From Caballeronia sp. (GTDB lineage Bacteria; Pseudomonadota; Gammaproteobacteria; Burkholderiales; Burkholderiaceae): a stretch of 64,000 nt of DNA. A program made the translations under genes and the position numbers. The notes under the pieces are model-generated. The model was given only the letters and a program-made list of their open reading frames with translations. It had not been told where the DNA came from and searched no databases. Location of the stretch: positions 1 to 64,000 of the forward strand of contig NZ_JAQGMM010000090.1 in the NCBI RefSeq assembly GCF_028292365.1, in the 5' to 3' direction. Numbering within the stretch: the first letter of the stretch is position 1; each line of letters opens with the position of its first letter. Positions 1 to 10,065 of the stretch are shown one piece after another.

Positions 1-529
1 ACGGGGATCGAATCAGCAGGCCGCCAAAGGCCTGACTCGCATCGACCAGATGCGTCAGCGGGGCGATCAACGCCAGCCGGCTGACACTGTTCGGATGGTC
101 GAGGCCGACCGCCAGCGCAATGGCGCCGCCAAGCGAATGTCCGACCAGCACCGGCTTGTCCAGGCCCATGGCATCGATGAACAACGCTACGGTCCGTGCT
201 TGTGCGGACATGCTGGCGGACGAGCCTGCGCCTCGCGTTGAATGTCCCGAGCCTGGCCGGTCGATGAGGATCACCCTATGCGTTTGTGCGAGAGCATTCA
301 TGTCGAGATACGCGAAGTTGCGTAGCTGACCGCTTAATCCGTGGACGAAGACAATGGGCGGCCCGCTCCCGTATTCAACGTAGTGAATACGGTCCGCGCC
401 GATGTCAATGAACCGGCCCTGCGGGGGCAGCGCCTGGTCGACGCGGTGAGCAATGTACAGAGTAAAAGCAACAAGCCCCGCGACCACGACAATGCAAACG
501 GCGACAATGGACAGGAAAATAAGTGGCAC
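1..529 (-). CDS. alpha/beta hydrolase (3' end outside window), N-terminal hydrophobic anchor
   Basis: Reverse-strand reading from a GTG: VPLIFLSIVAVCIVVVAGLVAF...FIDIGADRIHYVEYGSGPPIVFVHGLSGQLRNF...PVLVGHSLGGAIAL; GHSLGG nucleophile elbow. Not listed as one ORF because of the GTG start and window edge. Confidence 0.82.
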   Translation of the reverse strand, partial: MPLIFLSIVAVCIVVVAGLVAFTLYIAHRVDQALPPQGRFIDIGADRIHYVEYGSGPPIVFVHGLSGQLRNFAYLDMNALAQTHRVILIDRPGSGHSTRGAGSSASMSAQARTVALFIDAMGLDKPVLVGHSLGGAIALAVGLDHPNSVSRLALIAPLTHLVDASQAFGGLLIRSP

Positions 530-545
530 GTATTCATCCTTGCGT

Positions 546-2096
546 TTATGCGTGCTCTTGCGCTTCGCGCTTGAGGACGACTGTTGTCATACGGCGTCGC
601 TCGAACTGCATGACGCCGTCGCTCAAGGCGCCGAACCTGAGCGACGCAAGATCGAGCAGATAGTTCTGATGGTGCTTCCACGGCTTGTGAAGCCCCTGCT
701 TGGGCAGGATGTCCGATGCCCTCTGAATATAGCCAGACGTGAGGTCGACGGCAGGCAGCGAACCCATTTCGTTATCCCTCAGCCGGGGTACACAAACATC
801 GTAGTGATTTGCCTTCATGTGATTCACGAGCCGGCAGACATACTGCGCGATCAACTCGGCCTTCAGGGTCCACGAGGCGTTGGTATAGCCGAACGACGAT
901 GCAAGATTCGGTACATCGCTATACATCATGCCTTTGTAGGACACCGTGTCTCCAAGGGAAATCTGGCGTCCGTCAATGGAGATCACCGATCCACCGAGCA
1001 TCTTGAGTTTTAATCCGGTGGCGGTAATCACCACGTCGGCGTCAAGGTGCTGGCCGCTTTGCAGTTGCACGCCGGTCTCGGTGAAGCGTTCGATTTCGTC
1101 GGTGGCGATCGATGCGCGGCCGGCGCGCACCGCCTTGAACAAGTCTCCATTCGGGACAAGACACAGACGCTGGTCCCACGGGTTGTATCGGGGCGTCATG
1201 TGTTTGTCGACGTCGAATTCGGGTCCTAGCTGCTTGCCCGCCGCCCTGATGAGCAACTGTTTGGTTTCTTCCGGCTTGCGTCGTGCCCGGTTGTACAAGT
1301 ACATGGTCAGCAGCACGTTCTTGCTGCGGATAAGCTTGTGCGCGAGCGTTGACGGTAGCCATTTACGCAGCGTGTTTGCGACCTCGTCGCGCGCGGGCAG
1401 CGAAAAAATGTAGGTGGGCGAGCGCTGCAACATGGTCACGTGTTTTGCCGTGTCCGCCAATGCGGGCACCAAGGTCACCGCCGTGGCGCCGCTGCCGATC
1501 ACAACAACGCGCTTGTCCGCGTAGGCCAGGTCGGCAGGCCAATGCTGCGGATGGACTATGCGGCCTTTGAACTTCTCCATGTCGGGCCAACGCGGTGCGT
1601 GACCTTCGTCGTAGTCGTAATAACCGCTGCACATGTAGAGGAACTTGCAGGTGTAGTGTGTTTCGATTTCGATATTGCCGTCGATACGTTGAACCTGCAC
1701 GGTCCAGCATGCTGCCTGTGAATCCCAGTTTGCGCTGGTCACCTTGTGAGCGAACTTGATGCTCTTGTCGATGCCGGTTGCTTCGGCCGTCTCCCGGATG
1801 TAGTCGAGGATCGCCTGGCCGCCGGATATCGATTTATCGCCATGCCACGGGCGGAAGCTGTAGCCGAGCGTGAACATGTCGGAGTCGGAGCGCACGGCGG
1901 GATAGCGGAACAGGTCCCACGTACCGCCCATCGTGGCGCGGCTTTCAAGTATGGCGAACCGGGCAGACGGGCAGCGCTCGCGCAGATGATGCGCCGCGGC
2001 CACACCGGATAAACCGGCGCCTACGATGAGCACGTCATAGTCAATATCGGCACGCGATGAGGGCGTGGGGCTGCTAGCGTGGTTTGCGGAAGTCAT
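546..2096 (-). CDS. FAD-dependent monooxygenase (Baeyer-Villiger / flavin-containing monooxygenase family)
   Basis: 516 aa, N-terminal GAGLSGVAAAHHL dinucleotide fold, GTWDLFRYPAVRSDSDMFTLGYSF and VIGSGATAVTLVPAL motifs. Confidence 0.9.
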   Translation of the reverse strand: MTSANHASSPTPSSRADIDYDVLIVGAGLSGVAAAHHLRERCPSARFAILESRATMGGTWDLFRYPAVRSDSDMFTLGYSFRPWHGDKSISGGQAILDYIRETAEATGIDKSIKFAHKVTSANWDSQAACWTVQVQRIDGNIEIETHYTCKFLYMCSGYYDYDEGHAPRWPDMEKFKGRIVHPQHWPADLAYADKRVVVIGSGATAVTLVPALADTAKHVTMLQRSPTYIFSLPARDEVANTLRKWLPSTLAHKLIRSKNVLLTMYLYNRARRKPEETKQLLIRAAGKQLGPEFDVDKHMTPRYNPWDQRLCLVPNGDLFKAVRAGRASIATDEIERFTETGVQLQSGQHLDADVVITATGLKLKMLGGSVISIDGRQISLGDTVSYKGMMYSDVPNLASSFGYTNASWTLKAELIAQYVCRLVNHMKANHYDVCVPRLRDNEMGSLPAVDLTSGYIQRASDILPKQGLHKPWKHHQNYLLDLASLRFGALSDGVMQFERRRMTTVVLKREAQEHA

Positions 2097-2593
2097 GCGA
2101 TGTCCCTGGGCGTGGATGCAGCGGCTTGAGCCGACCGTACAGCATGCGATTTGCCCGCACTGCGTTTCTGCATCTTGCGATGAAAGCGCAGCACATAGAA
2201 TTGGTAAGCCGCGCCCATCAGCCGCGAGATGAAATCGACACGCCGGGCGTCGCTGCCGATCAGCACGCGGCGCGCATTGCGCTGGACGCCGGCAAGAATC
2301 TGGCGCGCCGCATCGTCCGGCCTGGTTGCGTCGATCAGGCGATTAGCCTGCCTGCGATGCGCCTCCGCGTCCTGTCCCGTCAGCAACCGGGCGTTGTCGT
2401 CGATCCGTGCCGCGGTTGCGATGTTGGTCGCAACACCGCCCGGGTGAACACAGGTAGCACTCACAGTCACGCCCTCCAGTTCGAGTTCCATGCGCAACGC
2501 CTCGGTATAGCCGCGGACTGCGAATTTGCTGGCATTGTATGCGCCCTGCGTCGGCATGGCGATAATGCCGATGATCCATTCGAAGTCTTCAAT
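2093..2593 (-). pseudogene. SDR oxidoreductase remnant: N-terminal Rossmann region missing plus internal deletion
   Basis: Reads IEDFEWIIGI|IAMPTQGAYNASKFAVRGYTEALRMELE directly after an in-frame TAA; YxxxK present but TGxxxGIG and the NNAG/SS strands are missing. Confidence 0.75.
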
Positions 2594-2807
2594 TTAGTGC
2601 ATGCCGTTCGTTGGCCTTGGGAAACATCGTCGACAAAATACCCATTCTTGAATTCGCCGGGTAAGCGAATCGAAAGTGCATCCTCCGGTGCAGCCCTGTA
2701 GAATCTTTTGGCCAACAACTAGCCAGGGTTGCAATGAAACTGACTGACAACAAAGCTCAAGCGCGCGCCCACTCCAGCGGCAATTACCCGTTTCGAATCC
2801 TCATCGC

Positions 2808-3998
2808 ATGAACGACTCCACTCGTTTGCCCGGTCATCGTTTCCTGCATTCGCCGGGCCCAAGCCGTGTGCCGGATGAAGTCCTGCACGCAATGAGTCGT
2901 CAGCCGATGGACCTGGCTGACCCGCGACTGGATCGCTGTATTGCCGCGTGTGAAGCGGGCCTTAAGCGCGTGCTGCAGACTGAGCAAGCGGACGTCTTCC
3001 TCTATGCCGCGAACGGGCATGGTGCGTGGGAGGCAGTCATCGCCAACGTGGTTGCGCCGGGTCAGGCGGTGCTGGTGGCAGGCACGGGTCACTTCTCGGA
3101 ATCGTGGGCGGTACAGACGGAGGCAATGGGCGGCCGTGTGATTCGTACCCCTTGGGTTCAGGGTCGTCCGATCGATCCAGCCGATGTGGAAGCCGTGCTG
3201 CGGGAAGATGTGAAGCGCGAGATTGTGGCGGTCTTCATCGTTCACACAGATACCGCCAGCGGCATCACCAACGATCTGCCGGCCATGCGGGCGGCGATCG
3301 ACCGGGCCGATCACCCGGCGCTGCTCGTAGTCGACGTGGTTGCATCGCTCGCAGCCGCGCCGTTCGCGATGGACGCAACGCGCATCAACGTGGTTCTGGG
3401 CGCCAGTCAGAAAGCGTTGATGGTGCCGCCGGGACTCGCGTTCGTCGCCGTCGACGCAGCGGCCATGGAAGTCTCGCGCCGCAATTCCACGCCGCGTTTC
3501 TACTGGGATTGGGAGCGGCGCAAAAGTACGCTGTCGTATCGGAAGTTTTGCGGCACGCCGCCGCAAAGCCTGATCGCCGGGTTGGAGGCATCGCTCGCGC
3601 TGATCTTCCGTGAAGGCTTGCCCCAAGTGCTGGAACGTCATCGACGAATCGCGGAGGCAGTGCAAGCGGCCGTGGAGTGCTGGAGCGAGTCGGGCGCGTT
3701 ACGCTTTTTCTGCGAGGTGCCGTCGGCGCGCTCAGTGTCGGTGACGACTATCGAGGTGAGCGAGGGTATCGATCCGGAAGCAATCCGCAGCGTTGCACGC
3801 GAGCGCTTCGAAGTTGCGATTGCGGGGGGGCTGGGGCCGCTTGCGGGACGCGCATTTCGTATCGGCCATCTCGGCGACATTAACCCCGCGATGATCCTTG
3901 GATGTCTCGGGGGCGTCGAAGCCGCGATGACGGTGCAGGGTGTTCCGTTCGGTCGCGGCGGCGTGGAGCGCGCGATCGCACGTCTGGCGTTGGCCTGA
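2808..3998 (+). CDS. class V aminotransferase (alanine-glyoxylate / serine-pyruvate type)
   Basis: 396 aa; HSPGPSRVPDEVLHAMSRQPMDL, NGHGAWEAVIANV, VDVVASLAAAPFAMD, GASQKALMVPPGLAFV. Confidence 0.88.
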   Translation: MNDSTRLPGHRFLHSPGPSRVPDEVLHAMSRQPMDLADPRLDRCIAACEAGLKRVLQTEQADVFLYAANGHGAWEAVIANVVAPGQAVLVAGTGHFSESWAVQTEAMGGRVIRTPWVQGRPIDPADVEAVLREDVKREIVAVFIVHTDTASGITNDLPAMRAAIDRADHPALLVVDVVASLAAAPFAMDATRINVVLGASQKALMVPPGLAFVAVDAAAMEVSRRNSTPRFYWDWERRKSTLSYRKFCGTPPQSLIAGLEASLALIFREGLPQVLERHRRIAEAVQAAVECWSESGALRFFCEVPSARSVSVTTIEVSEGIDPEAIRSVARERFEVAIAGGLGPLAGRAFRIGHLGDINPAMILGCLGGVEAAMTVQGVPFGRGGVERAIARLALA

Positions 3999-4110
3999 AG
4001 ACCAGCGCTCAGAAGCGCGCCCGGAAAAGAATTGAGCCAAGTGTGTTCTTCCGAACCGCCAAGGGTGCCCCGCGTTGATATAAAACGAGGGCGAACTCGG
4101 GGAGAACACC

Positions 4111-4377
4111 ATGACAGAAGAACAAGCGCGCGGCATTCTTGCCGCCAAAACGGCTGCACGTGAGTATGTGCTTCGACGCCTTGTCGAAGACAAGACCTGG
4201 GAACTTCGGACCAGTTCCGCCACGACTGCAACCATTGTCCGCGATAGTTTTGACGGCCTTGCCAGACTCACCAATGCTCAATTGGCGAAGGCTGCCGAGG
4301 ACGCGGGAATATCAGAGGGTGACCAGCAGGTCATGAGCATGACGACTGTGCTCGCGCAGTTGGCGCCGACCGTGTAA
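4111..4377 (+). CDS. hypothetical small protein (88 aa)
   Basis: Intact ORF with upstream purine-rich RBS-like GGGGAGAA; no recognised family. Confidence 0.5.
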   Translation: MTEEQARGILAAKTAAREYVLRRLVEDKTWELRTSSATTATIVRDSFDGLARLTNAQLAKAAEDAGISEGDQQVMSMTTVLAQLAPTV

Positions 4378-4491
4378 CGTCGGCCCGAGGGTGCGACGGT
4401 GGCGTCAGCTCTGGTTGATTCAGCAAGTATTTGCATAGCTCCTTAACGCGAGCTTGATCCATCTGCCGCGCAAAACAAAGCCGGCTCTTCA

Positions 4492-5433
4492 TCAAACCAG
4501 CTGCGATTCCGTCATCCGCCGCATTGCTTGCGGTGACTGTCCGAATGCACGCAGGAACGCACGCCGCATTCGTTCACGGTCGCCGAAGCCACTCTCGCGT
4601 GCGACGACATCAACTGAATGCCGTCCCGCTTCCATCATCAGGCGGGCGGCTTCCACACGCAGATTTTCGATGGCCCTGGCAGGCGATTGTCCGGTTTCGT
4701 CCGTGAAGACCCGGCTGAACTGGCGCGGGCTGAGATGGGCAACTTCCGCTAGTTCTTCAATCGACAGCTTCGCGGTCAGGTTGGATTTCGCATAGGCCAG
4801 CGCGGTCTGAACGCGATCCGATTTCGCGTCGAGTTCGAGCAGCGCCGAGTACTGCGACTGGCCCCCGGCGCGACGATGATAGACCACCATTTTTTTCGCC
4901 ACGAGCCGCGCCGTGTCGGTACCCAGGTCTTTCTCGACGAGCGCCAGCGCAAGGTCAATCCCGGCACTCGCACCGGCGGACGTCCAAATTGGGCCATCGA
5001 CAATAAAAATCCGGTCCTCCTCCATCTTGACCTGCGGATACGCGCGCTGAAGCGCCCGTGCGTAGTACCAGTGCGTGGTAGCGCGGCGGCCGTCCAGCAA
5101 GCCCGCCTCGGCCAGCACAAACGCGCCCGTACAGGTCGCCGCAATGCGTTGGGACGTCTCCAGCGCGTCGCGAAGAAATGCCGCCACGCCGGCCGAATGC
5201 GGCGTGCCCAAGTTGTCGCCGGTGACAATCAGGGTGTGGAACGCGCTGCCCTGGAAACTCGCGGTATCGATGCCGAACCCCAACGACGAGCGCACGGAGC
5301 CGCCATGTTCCGACAGCAACTTCACCTCGTACGCGGCTTGTTCGACGGTTGCGTTGGCAAATTCGAACACGGTCGAGACCGCCAACCCCAGCACCTGAAA
5401 GTCAGGATAAACAATGATTCCGATCGTTTTCAC
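4492..5433 (-). CDS. GlxA-family AraC-type regulator with DJ-1/PfpI domain
   Basis: N-terminal IGIIVYPDFQVLGL...AATCTGAFVLAEAGLLDGRRATTHW and C-terminal AraC HTH (LSIEELAEVAHLSPRQFSRVFTDETGQSPARA). Confidence 0.92.
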   Translation of the reverse strand: MKTIGIIVYPDFQVLGLAVSTVFEFANATVEQAAYEVKLLSEHGGSVRSSLGFGIDTASFQGSAFHTLIVTGDNLGTPHSAGVAAFLRDALETSQRIAATCTGAFVLAEAGLLDGRRATTHWYYARALQRAYPQVKMEEDRIFIVDGPIWTSAGASAGIDLALALVEKDLGTDTARLVAKKMVVYHRRAGGQSQYSALLELDAKSDRVQTALAYAKSNLTAKLSIEELAEVAHLSPRQFSRVFTDETGQSPARAIENLRVEAARLMMEAGRHSVDVVARESGFGDRERMRRAFLRAFGQSPQAMRRMTESQLV

Positions 5434-5490
5434 ATGGCCTCCTGCGCGCCGGGATGGGGATTCCGGGCAATGTCCTAAAAAGTTGCATCT

Positions 5491-5506
5491 ATGTCATTGA
5501 TGACAT
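5491..5506. promoter_or_regulatory. perfect inverted repeat ATGTCAT-tg-ATGACAT, candidate operator between GlxA-type regulator and SDR
   Basis: Read directly in the divergent intergenic region. Confidence 0.55.
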
Positions 5507-5579
5507 GATCGCACACTTCTACTATTCCGTTCAGACACCGGCGCTTCTGCCGGAACACCTGAAAAACTGGAGAACGGAA

Positions 5580-6395
5580 ATGAGCAATGTAGCGAACAAA
5601 GGCACGGCTTTGGTGACGGGCGCTTCTAGCGGAATTGGCGCGGTCTATGCGCAACGGCTTGCGGAACGTGGTTACGACGTCATCCTGGTGGCACGCAATC
5701 GCGACCGCCTGAATGAATTGGCATCGACGCTGACAACGTCCACGGGACGGAATTTCGAGGTTGTCGTCGCGGATCTGGGAACGCCTGAAGGCGTGCGCAA
5801 AGTTGAAGACGTACTGCGCAACGACTCCAGCATCACGATGCTCGTGAACAACGCCGGCGTGGGCGCGACCGCGCCGCTCGTGGACTCTGACATCGACAAA
5901 ATGGACGCGATGATTACGCTCAACGTGGTCGCGCTCACACATTTGACGAAGGCGGTGGTGCCGGGTTTTGTCACGCGTGGCGGCGGAACGATCGTGAACA
6001 TTTCATCGATTGTCGCTGTGTCGCCGGAGACGCTGAACGGTGTGTACGGCGGCAGCAAGGCGTACGTGCTCGCGTTGACCCAGTCGTTGCACCACGAGCT
6101 TGGCGCGAAGGGCGTGCGGGTCCAGGCCGTGTTGCCGGGCGCAACCAGCACGGAGTTCTGGGACATCGCGGGCACGCCGGTGAGCTATCTGCCCGAAAGT
6201 ATCGTGATGACGTCGCAGGACATGGTGGACGCGGCGCTTGCCGGTCTCGACCAGGGCGAGCTGGTGACGATTCCCTCGCTGCCGGAAGCGGCTGACTGGA
6301 ACGCGTTCGAGGCGGCTCGGCAGACGTTGATACCTAACCTTTCGCATCGGGCGCCGGCAGCACGTTATGGCGTAACGAGCGGCACGCAGCAGTAA
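5580..6395 (+). CDS. SDR family oxidoreductase
   Basis: TALVTGASSGIGAVYAQRLAERGYDV, NNAGVGAT, YGGSKAYV; start chosen at MSNVANKG behind GGAGAACGGA. Confidence 0.92.
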   Translation: MSNVANKGTALVTGASSGIGAVYAQRLAERGYDVILVARNRDRLNELASTLTTSTGRNFEVVVADLGTPEGVRKVEDVLRNDSSITMLVNNAGVGATAPLVDSDIDKMDAMITLNVVALTHLTKAVVPGFVTRGGGTIVNISSIVAVSPETLNGVYGGSKAYVLALTQSLHHELGAKGVRVQAVLPGATSTEFWDIAGTPVSYLPESIVMTSQDMVDAALAGLDQGELVTIPSLPEAADWNAFEAARQTLIPNLSHRAPAARYGVTSGTQQ

Positions 6396-6838
6396 GCGAT
6401 TGTTTAGTGAGTGGCCCAATGCCGGCGTGTTCCCTTAAGCGCAGATCACCGCTCTTGAAGGGAGAATGAAATGGCGTGTCTGCGCATTGGGCTGCGTTAA
6501 AGAATCCTTAAGCTTATTTGTAAGCGTCGATTCAGCCAAGCTGAATACAGTCATTACAGTTCACCAAGAGCTTGGCCGCGGACTAGACGCATTACGCTAG
6601 CTTGCCAAGCTTGTCTAACCGCTCTTTAGCACCCCCATCCTCCGAATAGCGTGCAGCAATGCGCTCATTTCCCGCCGTCACGCCGATAGCAACTATCGTA
6701 ACCTCAGTGATGTGATGGGCGCTTTCCCTTTCCCTTTCCCGTAGACGTTCGAACCACGGCTTATCGATATCATGTCGTGTAGAGCGAGGTGATCGCATCC
6801 CGAAGGAATCCGCTGACCCAAGCTTCGACGACCGACCC

Positions 6839-8995
6839 ATGACAACACTCCCCGTTCCAACAAGCGCGCCCCCCATTGCGGACTGGCATCAGTCGGCTGC
6901 TTCGCTATGCCTCGCCGGACAATACGGGCAAGCGTTGTCGATAGTTAAACCGATGCTTGAACCGCATCCAGCTTTGACGGGAAGCGCGTTGGCAGAAGCC
7001 TTGAACATAGCGGCGGTCTGTTCGCTAGGCCTGAGCCAACTGGCGGACGCGCAAGCGTATTGGCGACGGGCTATTGAGGCCAAGCCTGATTTCGTCGATG
7101 CCTACAACAATCTCGGCATGTTGCTTAAGGGAGTTGGCTCTTTAGTGGAGGCGGAGGCTGTCTACCGGCAACTGCTGAGCATTCGCCCGGACCTCGCCGA
7201 AGCCAGTAACAATTTGGGTGCAGTGCTCTACGCTCTCGGCCGCCTGCATGACGCCGAGGCGGCCTACCGGGGTGCGCTTGCTATCCGTGCGAATTACGCG
7301 CAGGCGCACTACAACCTCGGCATCGTGCTCTATGACCTGCGCCGTTGGATTGAAGCGGAAAGTGCCTACAGGCAGGCATTGGTTCTATCTCCCGATGCTG
7401 GGACCTACAACAATCTGGGCAACGTGCTTAAGGAATTGACCCGCTTGCCGGAAGCCGAGGCGGCGTACCGGCAAGCGCTGGTTCTCCGGCCTCAATACGC
7501 CGAGGCGCTCAACAACCTGGCGAACGTGCTCAAGGAACTGGGCCGTCTGCCCGAGGCTGAACTGGCCTGCCGGATGGCGCTGACTTTCCGCCCCGATTAC
7601 GCTGAAGCTCACCTTAACCTCGGCGCCTTGATGGCTGCCCTCATGCGATTCCCCGAAGCGGAAGCGTCTTACCGGCAGGCGCTCGCAGTCCGGCCCGACT
7701 ATGTGGAAGCCCACTACAACCTGGGCATCGTGCTGCAGGCGCTCAGGCGGCTACCCGAGGCCGAAGCGGCGTATGGCCAAGCGTTGCTGATCCGCCCGGA
7801 TAGTGTTGAAGCCCATAACAACCTGGGCAACGTGCTGTGGGCGTTGCGTCGCTCGCCTGAAGCCGTTGCGGCTTACCGGCGAGCGCTTGCTCTTCGACCT
7901 GATCTCGCCGAGGCGCACCATAACCTCGGCAACGTGCTGAAGGAGCGCGGCCACCTGACCGATGCCGAGACATCTTTCCGGCGAGCACTCGCGATCCGTC
8001 CGGACTATCACGACGCGAAAGTCAGTCTTGCAACGCTGCTGCTCGGCATGGGCGAATTCGAAGAGGGATGGCGGCTTTACGACTCCCGATATGACCAGCC
8101 GGGATTCATTCATCACCAGACGCAGTCCTTGCTCGCGTGTCCGCGGTGGCGCGGTGAAGCGCTTGCCGGCAAGTCGCTGCTGGTTTGGCAAGAAGATGGT
8201 CTTGGCGACATGGTCCAGTTCAGCCGTTATTTACCCTTGCTCAAGGCACAAGGCGCAGGCCATATCGCATTCGCCTGCGCGCCTGCGCTACACCGGCTAT
8301 TCGCGACTGTAGAGGGCGTCGATGCGATCCTTGACCACGAGGCCGCGCTAGGCCAGGCTCCCGGGTACGATTATTGGACGAGCCCGATGAGCGTGCCGCT
8401 GCATCTGTGCACGACTACGGACACCATTCCCGATCCCATCCGCCTGACGCCCGATCCGTTGCTGGTCGAACACTGGCGCGTGCGGCTGGCAACGCTTCCA
8501 CCCGGCCGCAAAATCGGCCTGGTCTGGAAAGGCAATCCCAAGCATCACAACGATGCCAACCGTTCGCTGCCGTCGCTTGCAACGCTTGCGCCACTCTGGA
8601 GCGTGCCCGGGGTCAGCTTCGTGAGCCTGCAAAAAGGGCAGGGGGAAGAAGAGGGGCAGTCGCCACCCGCGGGTCTTCCGCTGCTGCACCTCGGGACAGC
8701 GCTGAGCGATTTCGCCGATACCGCTGCCATCATCGGCGAGCTCGATCTGGTGATCTGCGTGGACACCTCGGCGGCACACATTGCTGCGTCGCTCGGCAAG
8801 CCGTGCTGGGTGTTGCTGCCGCGAGAAGACATCGACTGGCGCTGGATGCGCGAGCGTGAAGATTCGCCGTGGTATCCGCAGACGCTGCGCCTGTTCCGGC
8901 GAGCGGCCGATGAGAGTTGGCCGACGGCTGTCGAGCGGGTGCGGTTGGCGTGTATCGCCGAATTTTCAAGCGGGGATCATTCCTCGGGGGGATGA
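6839..8995 (+). CDS. tetratricopeptide-repeat protein with C-terminal glycosyltransferase-9-like domain
   Basis: Many 34-aa TPR units (A..NLGNVLKELGRLPEAEAAYRQALxxRPDYAEAH); C-terminus KIGLVWKGNPKHHNDANRSLP...DLVICVDTSAAHIAASLGKPCWVLLP. Confidence 0.88.
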   Translation: MTTLPVPTSAPPIADWHQSAASLCLAGQYGQALSIVKPMLEPHPALTGSALAEALNIAAVCSLGLSQLADAQAYWRRAIEAKPDFVDAYNNLGMLLKGVGSLVEAEAVYRQLLSIRPDLAEASNNLGAVLYALGRLHDAEAAYRGALAIRANYAQAHYNLGIVLYDLRRWIEAESAYRQALVLSPDAGTYNNLGNVLKELTRLPEAEAAYRQALVLRPQYAEALNNLANVLKELGRLPEAELACRMALTFRPDYAEAHLNLGALMAALMRFPEAEASYRQALAVRPDYVEAHYNLGIVLQALRRLPEAEAAYGQALLIRPDSVEAHNNLGNVLWALRRSPEAVAAYRRALALRPDLAEAHHNLGNVLKERGHLTDAETSFRRALAIRPDYHDAKVSLATLLLGMGEFEEGWRLYDSRYDQPGFIHHQTQSLLACPRWRGEALAGKSLLVWQEDGLGDMVQFSRYLPLLKAQGAGHIAFACAPALHRLFATVEGVDAILDHEAALGQAPGYDYWTSPMSVPLHLCTTTDTIPDPIRLTPDPLLVEHWRVRLATLPPGRKIGLVWKGNPKHHNDANRSLPSLATLAPLWSVPGVSFVSLQKGQGEEEGQSPPAGLPLLHLGTALSDFADTAAIIGELDLVICVDTSAAHIAASLGKPCWVLLPREDIDWRWMREREDSPWYPQTLRLFRRAADESWPTAVERVRLACIAEFSSGDHSSGG
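7090..8020 (+). repeat. tandem ~102-bp coding repeats (TPR units)
   Basis: Recurrent GCCGAGGCGGC(G/C)TACCGGCAAGCGCT-type blocks at ~102-nt spacing. Confidence 0.8.
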
Positions 8996-9175
8996 AGCGA
9001 GCGCCTCCCGTAGGTTCGTTTGGCTTCACTCGATTTGCCCTGCGCCCGAAACCGTTTTGTAAAGCGAACCGCTTGCGGCAGAAGGGGTTTTAAAATTCTT
9101 CAGAGTGGATGTCGATTTTCGGCAGCCTCGCCCGTCGTCAGGGAAAGCAGTCTTGCTCAACCCGAGGTGATCCCA

Positions 9176-9838
9176 ATGACATTGAAACTCTACGCCCATC
9201 CATTTTCGTCTTACTGCCAGAAGGTCCTGGTCGCGCTGTACGAGAATGGCACGCCGTTCGAATGGCGCGCGTTGTCGCACGAGAACCCACAGGCGATGGA
9301 GGAGCTGACGGCGCTTTGGCCAATGAAGCGCTTTCCGGTGCTCGTGGATGCTGGCCGGACCGTGGTTGAGGCGAGCATTATTATCGAGCACCTTGGGCTG
9401 TACCATCCGGGCCCCGTGCCGCTGCTGCCTGAAGATGCGCGCGGCGCTTTGGAGGTCCGCAGCATGGATCGTTTCTTCGACAACTATATCTCGACCCCGC
9501 AGCAGAAGATCGTGGGCGACAGCTTGCGCCCGCAAACGGAACGGGACGCACGAGGCGTTGCCGATGCACGCTCGATGCTCGAGACCGCTTACGGCTGGCT
9601 CGATGGCGTCATGGCCGGGCGCGAATGGGCTGCGGGAGATCGCTTCAGCCTGGCCGATTGCGGCGCGGCGCCGTTCCTGTTTTATGCGGACTGGACGCAT
9701 CGAATTGACGCTTCGTTCCCGCACGTGATCGCATACCGGCAACGACTGCTGGCACGTCCGTCATTCGCGCGAGCGGTTGACGAGGCGCGCCCGTATCGGC
9801 CGTTTTTTCCGCTGGGAGCGCCTGTCGACCGTGATTGA
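9176..9838 (+). CDS. glutathione S-transferase family protein
   Basis: [30 protein letters not shown]...[22 protein letters not shown] thioredoxin-fold GST N-domain; start trimmed to ATG at 9176. Confidence 0.88.
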   Translation: MTLKLYAHPFSSYCQKVLVALYENGTPFEWRALSHENPQAMEELTALWPMKRFPVLVDAGRTVVEASIIIEHLGLYHPGPVPLLPEDARGALEVRSMDRFFDNYISTPQQKIVGDSLRPQTERDARGVADARSMLETAYGWLDGVMAGREWAAGDRFSLADCGAAPFLFYADWTHRIDASFPHVIAYRQRLLARPSFARAVDEARPYRPFFPLGAPVDRD

Positions 9839-10065
9839 ATCGCGGCGCGCTGGAGTCGGCATTATTCGTGGTGGTGAACCGGCATGCCGGCGTACCGGCC
9901 CCGACGCAGGGCAAACCCGATGTATCGCATCCATTCCCTTCGCACCCTTTAGTTTTCCCTTCAATCGGACGATATACCGAGGGACGTCACGCGGAATTCG
10001 ATGAGCCCGGCATGTCGAGACGCAACCGGGGAATTCCACGCAAATTAAAACACTGGGGGCAAGGG

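Noticed and set aside
2784-3665. 293-aa minus-strand ORF antisense to class V aminotransferase
   Set aside because: R/H-rich antisense artefact
6592-6876. 94-aa minus-strand ORF overlapping the TPR gene start, with (TTTCCC)3 run
   Set aside because: Overlaps the supported TPR start, no recognised family; the hexamer run is only three units, too short to argue for function
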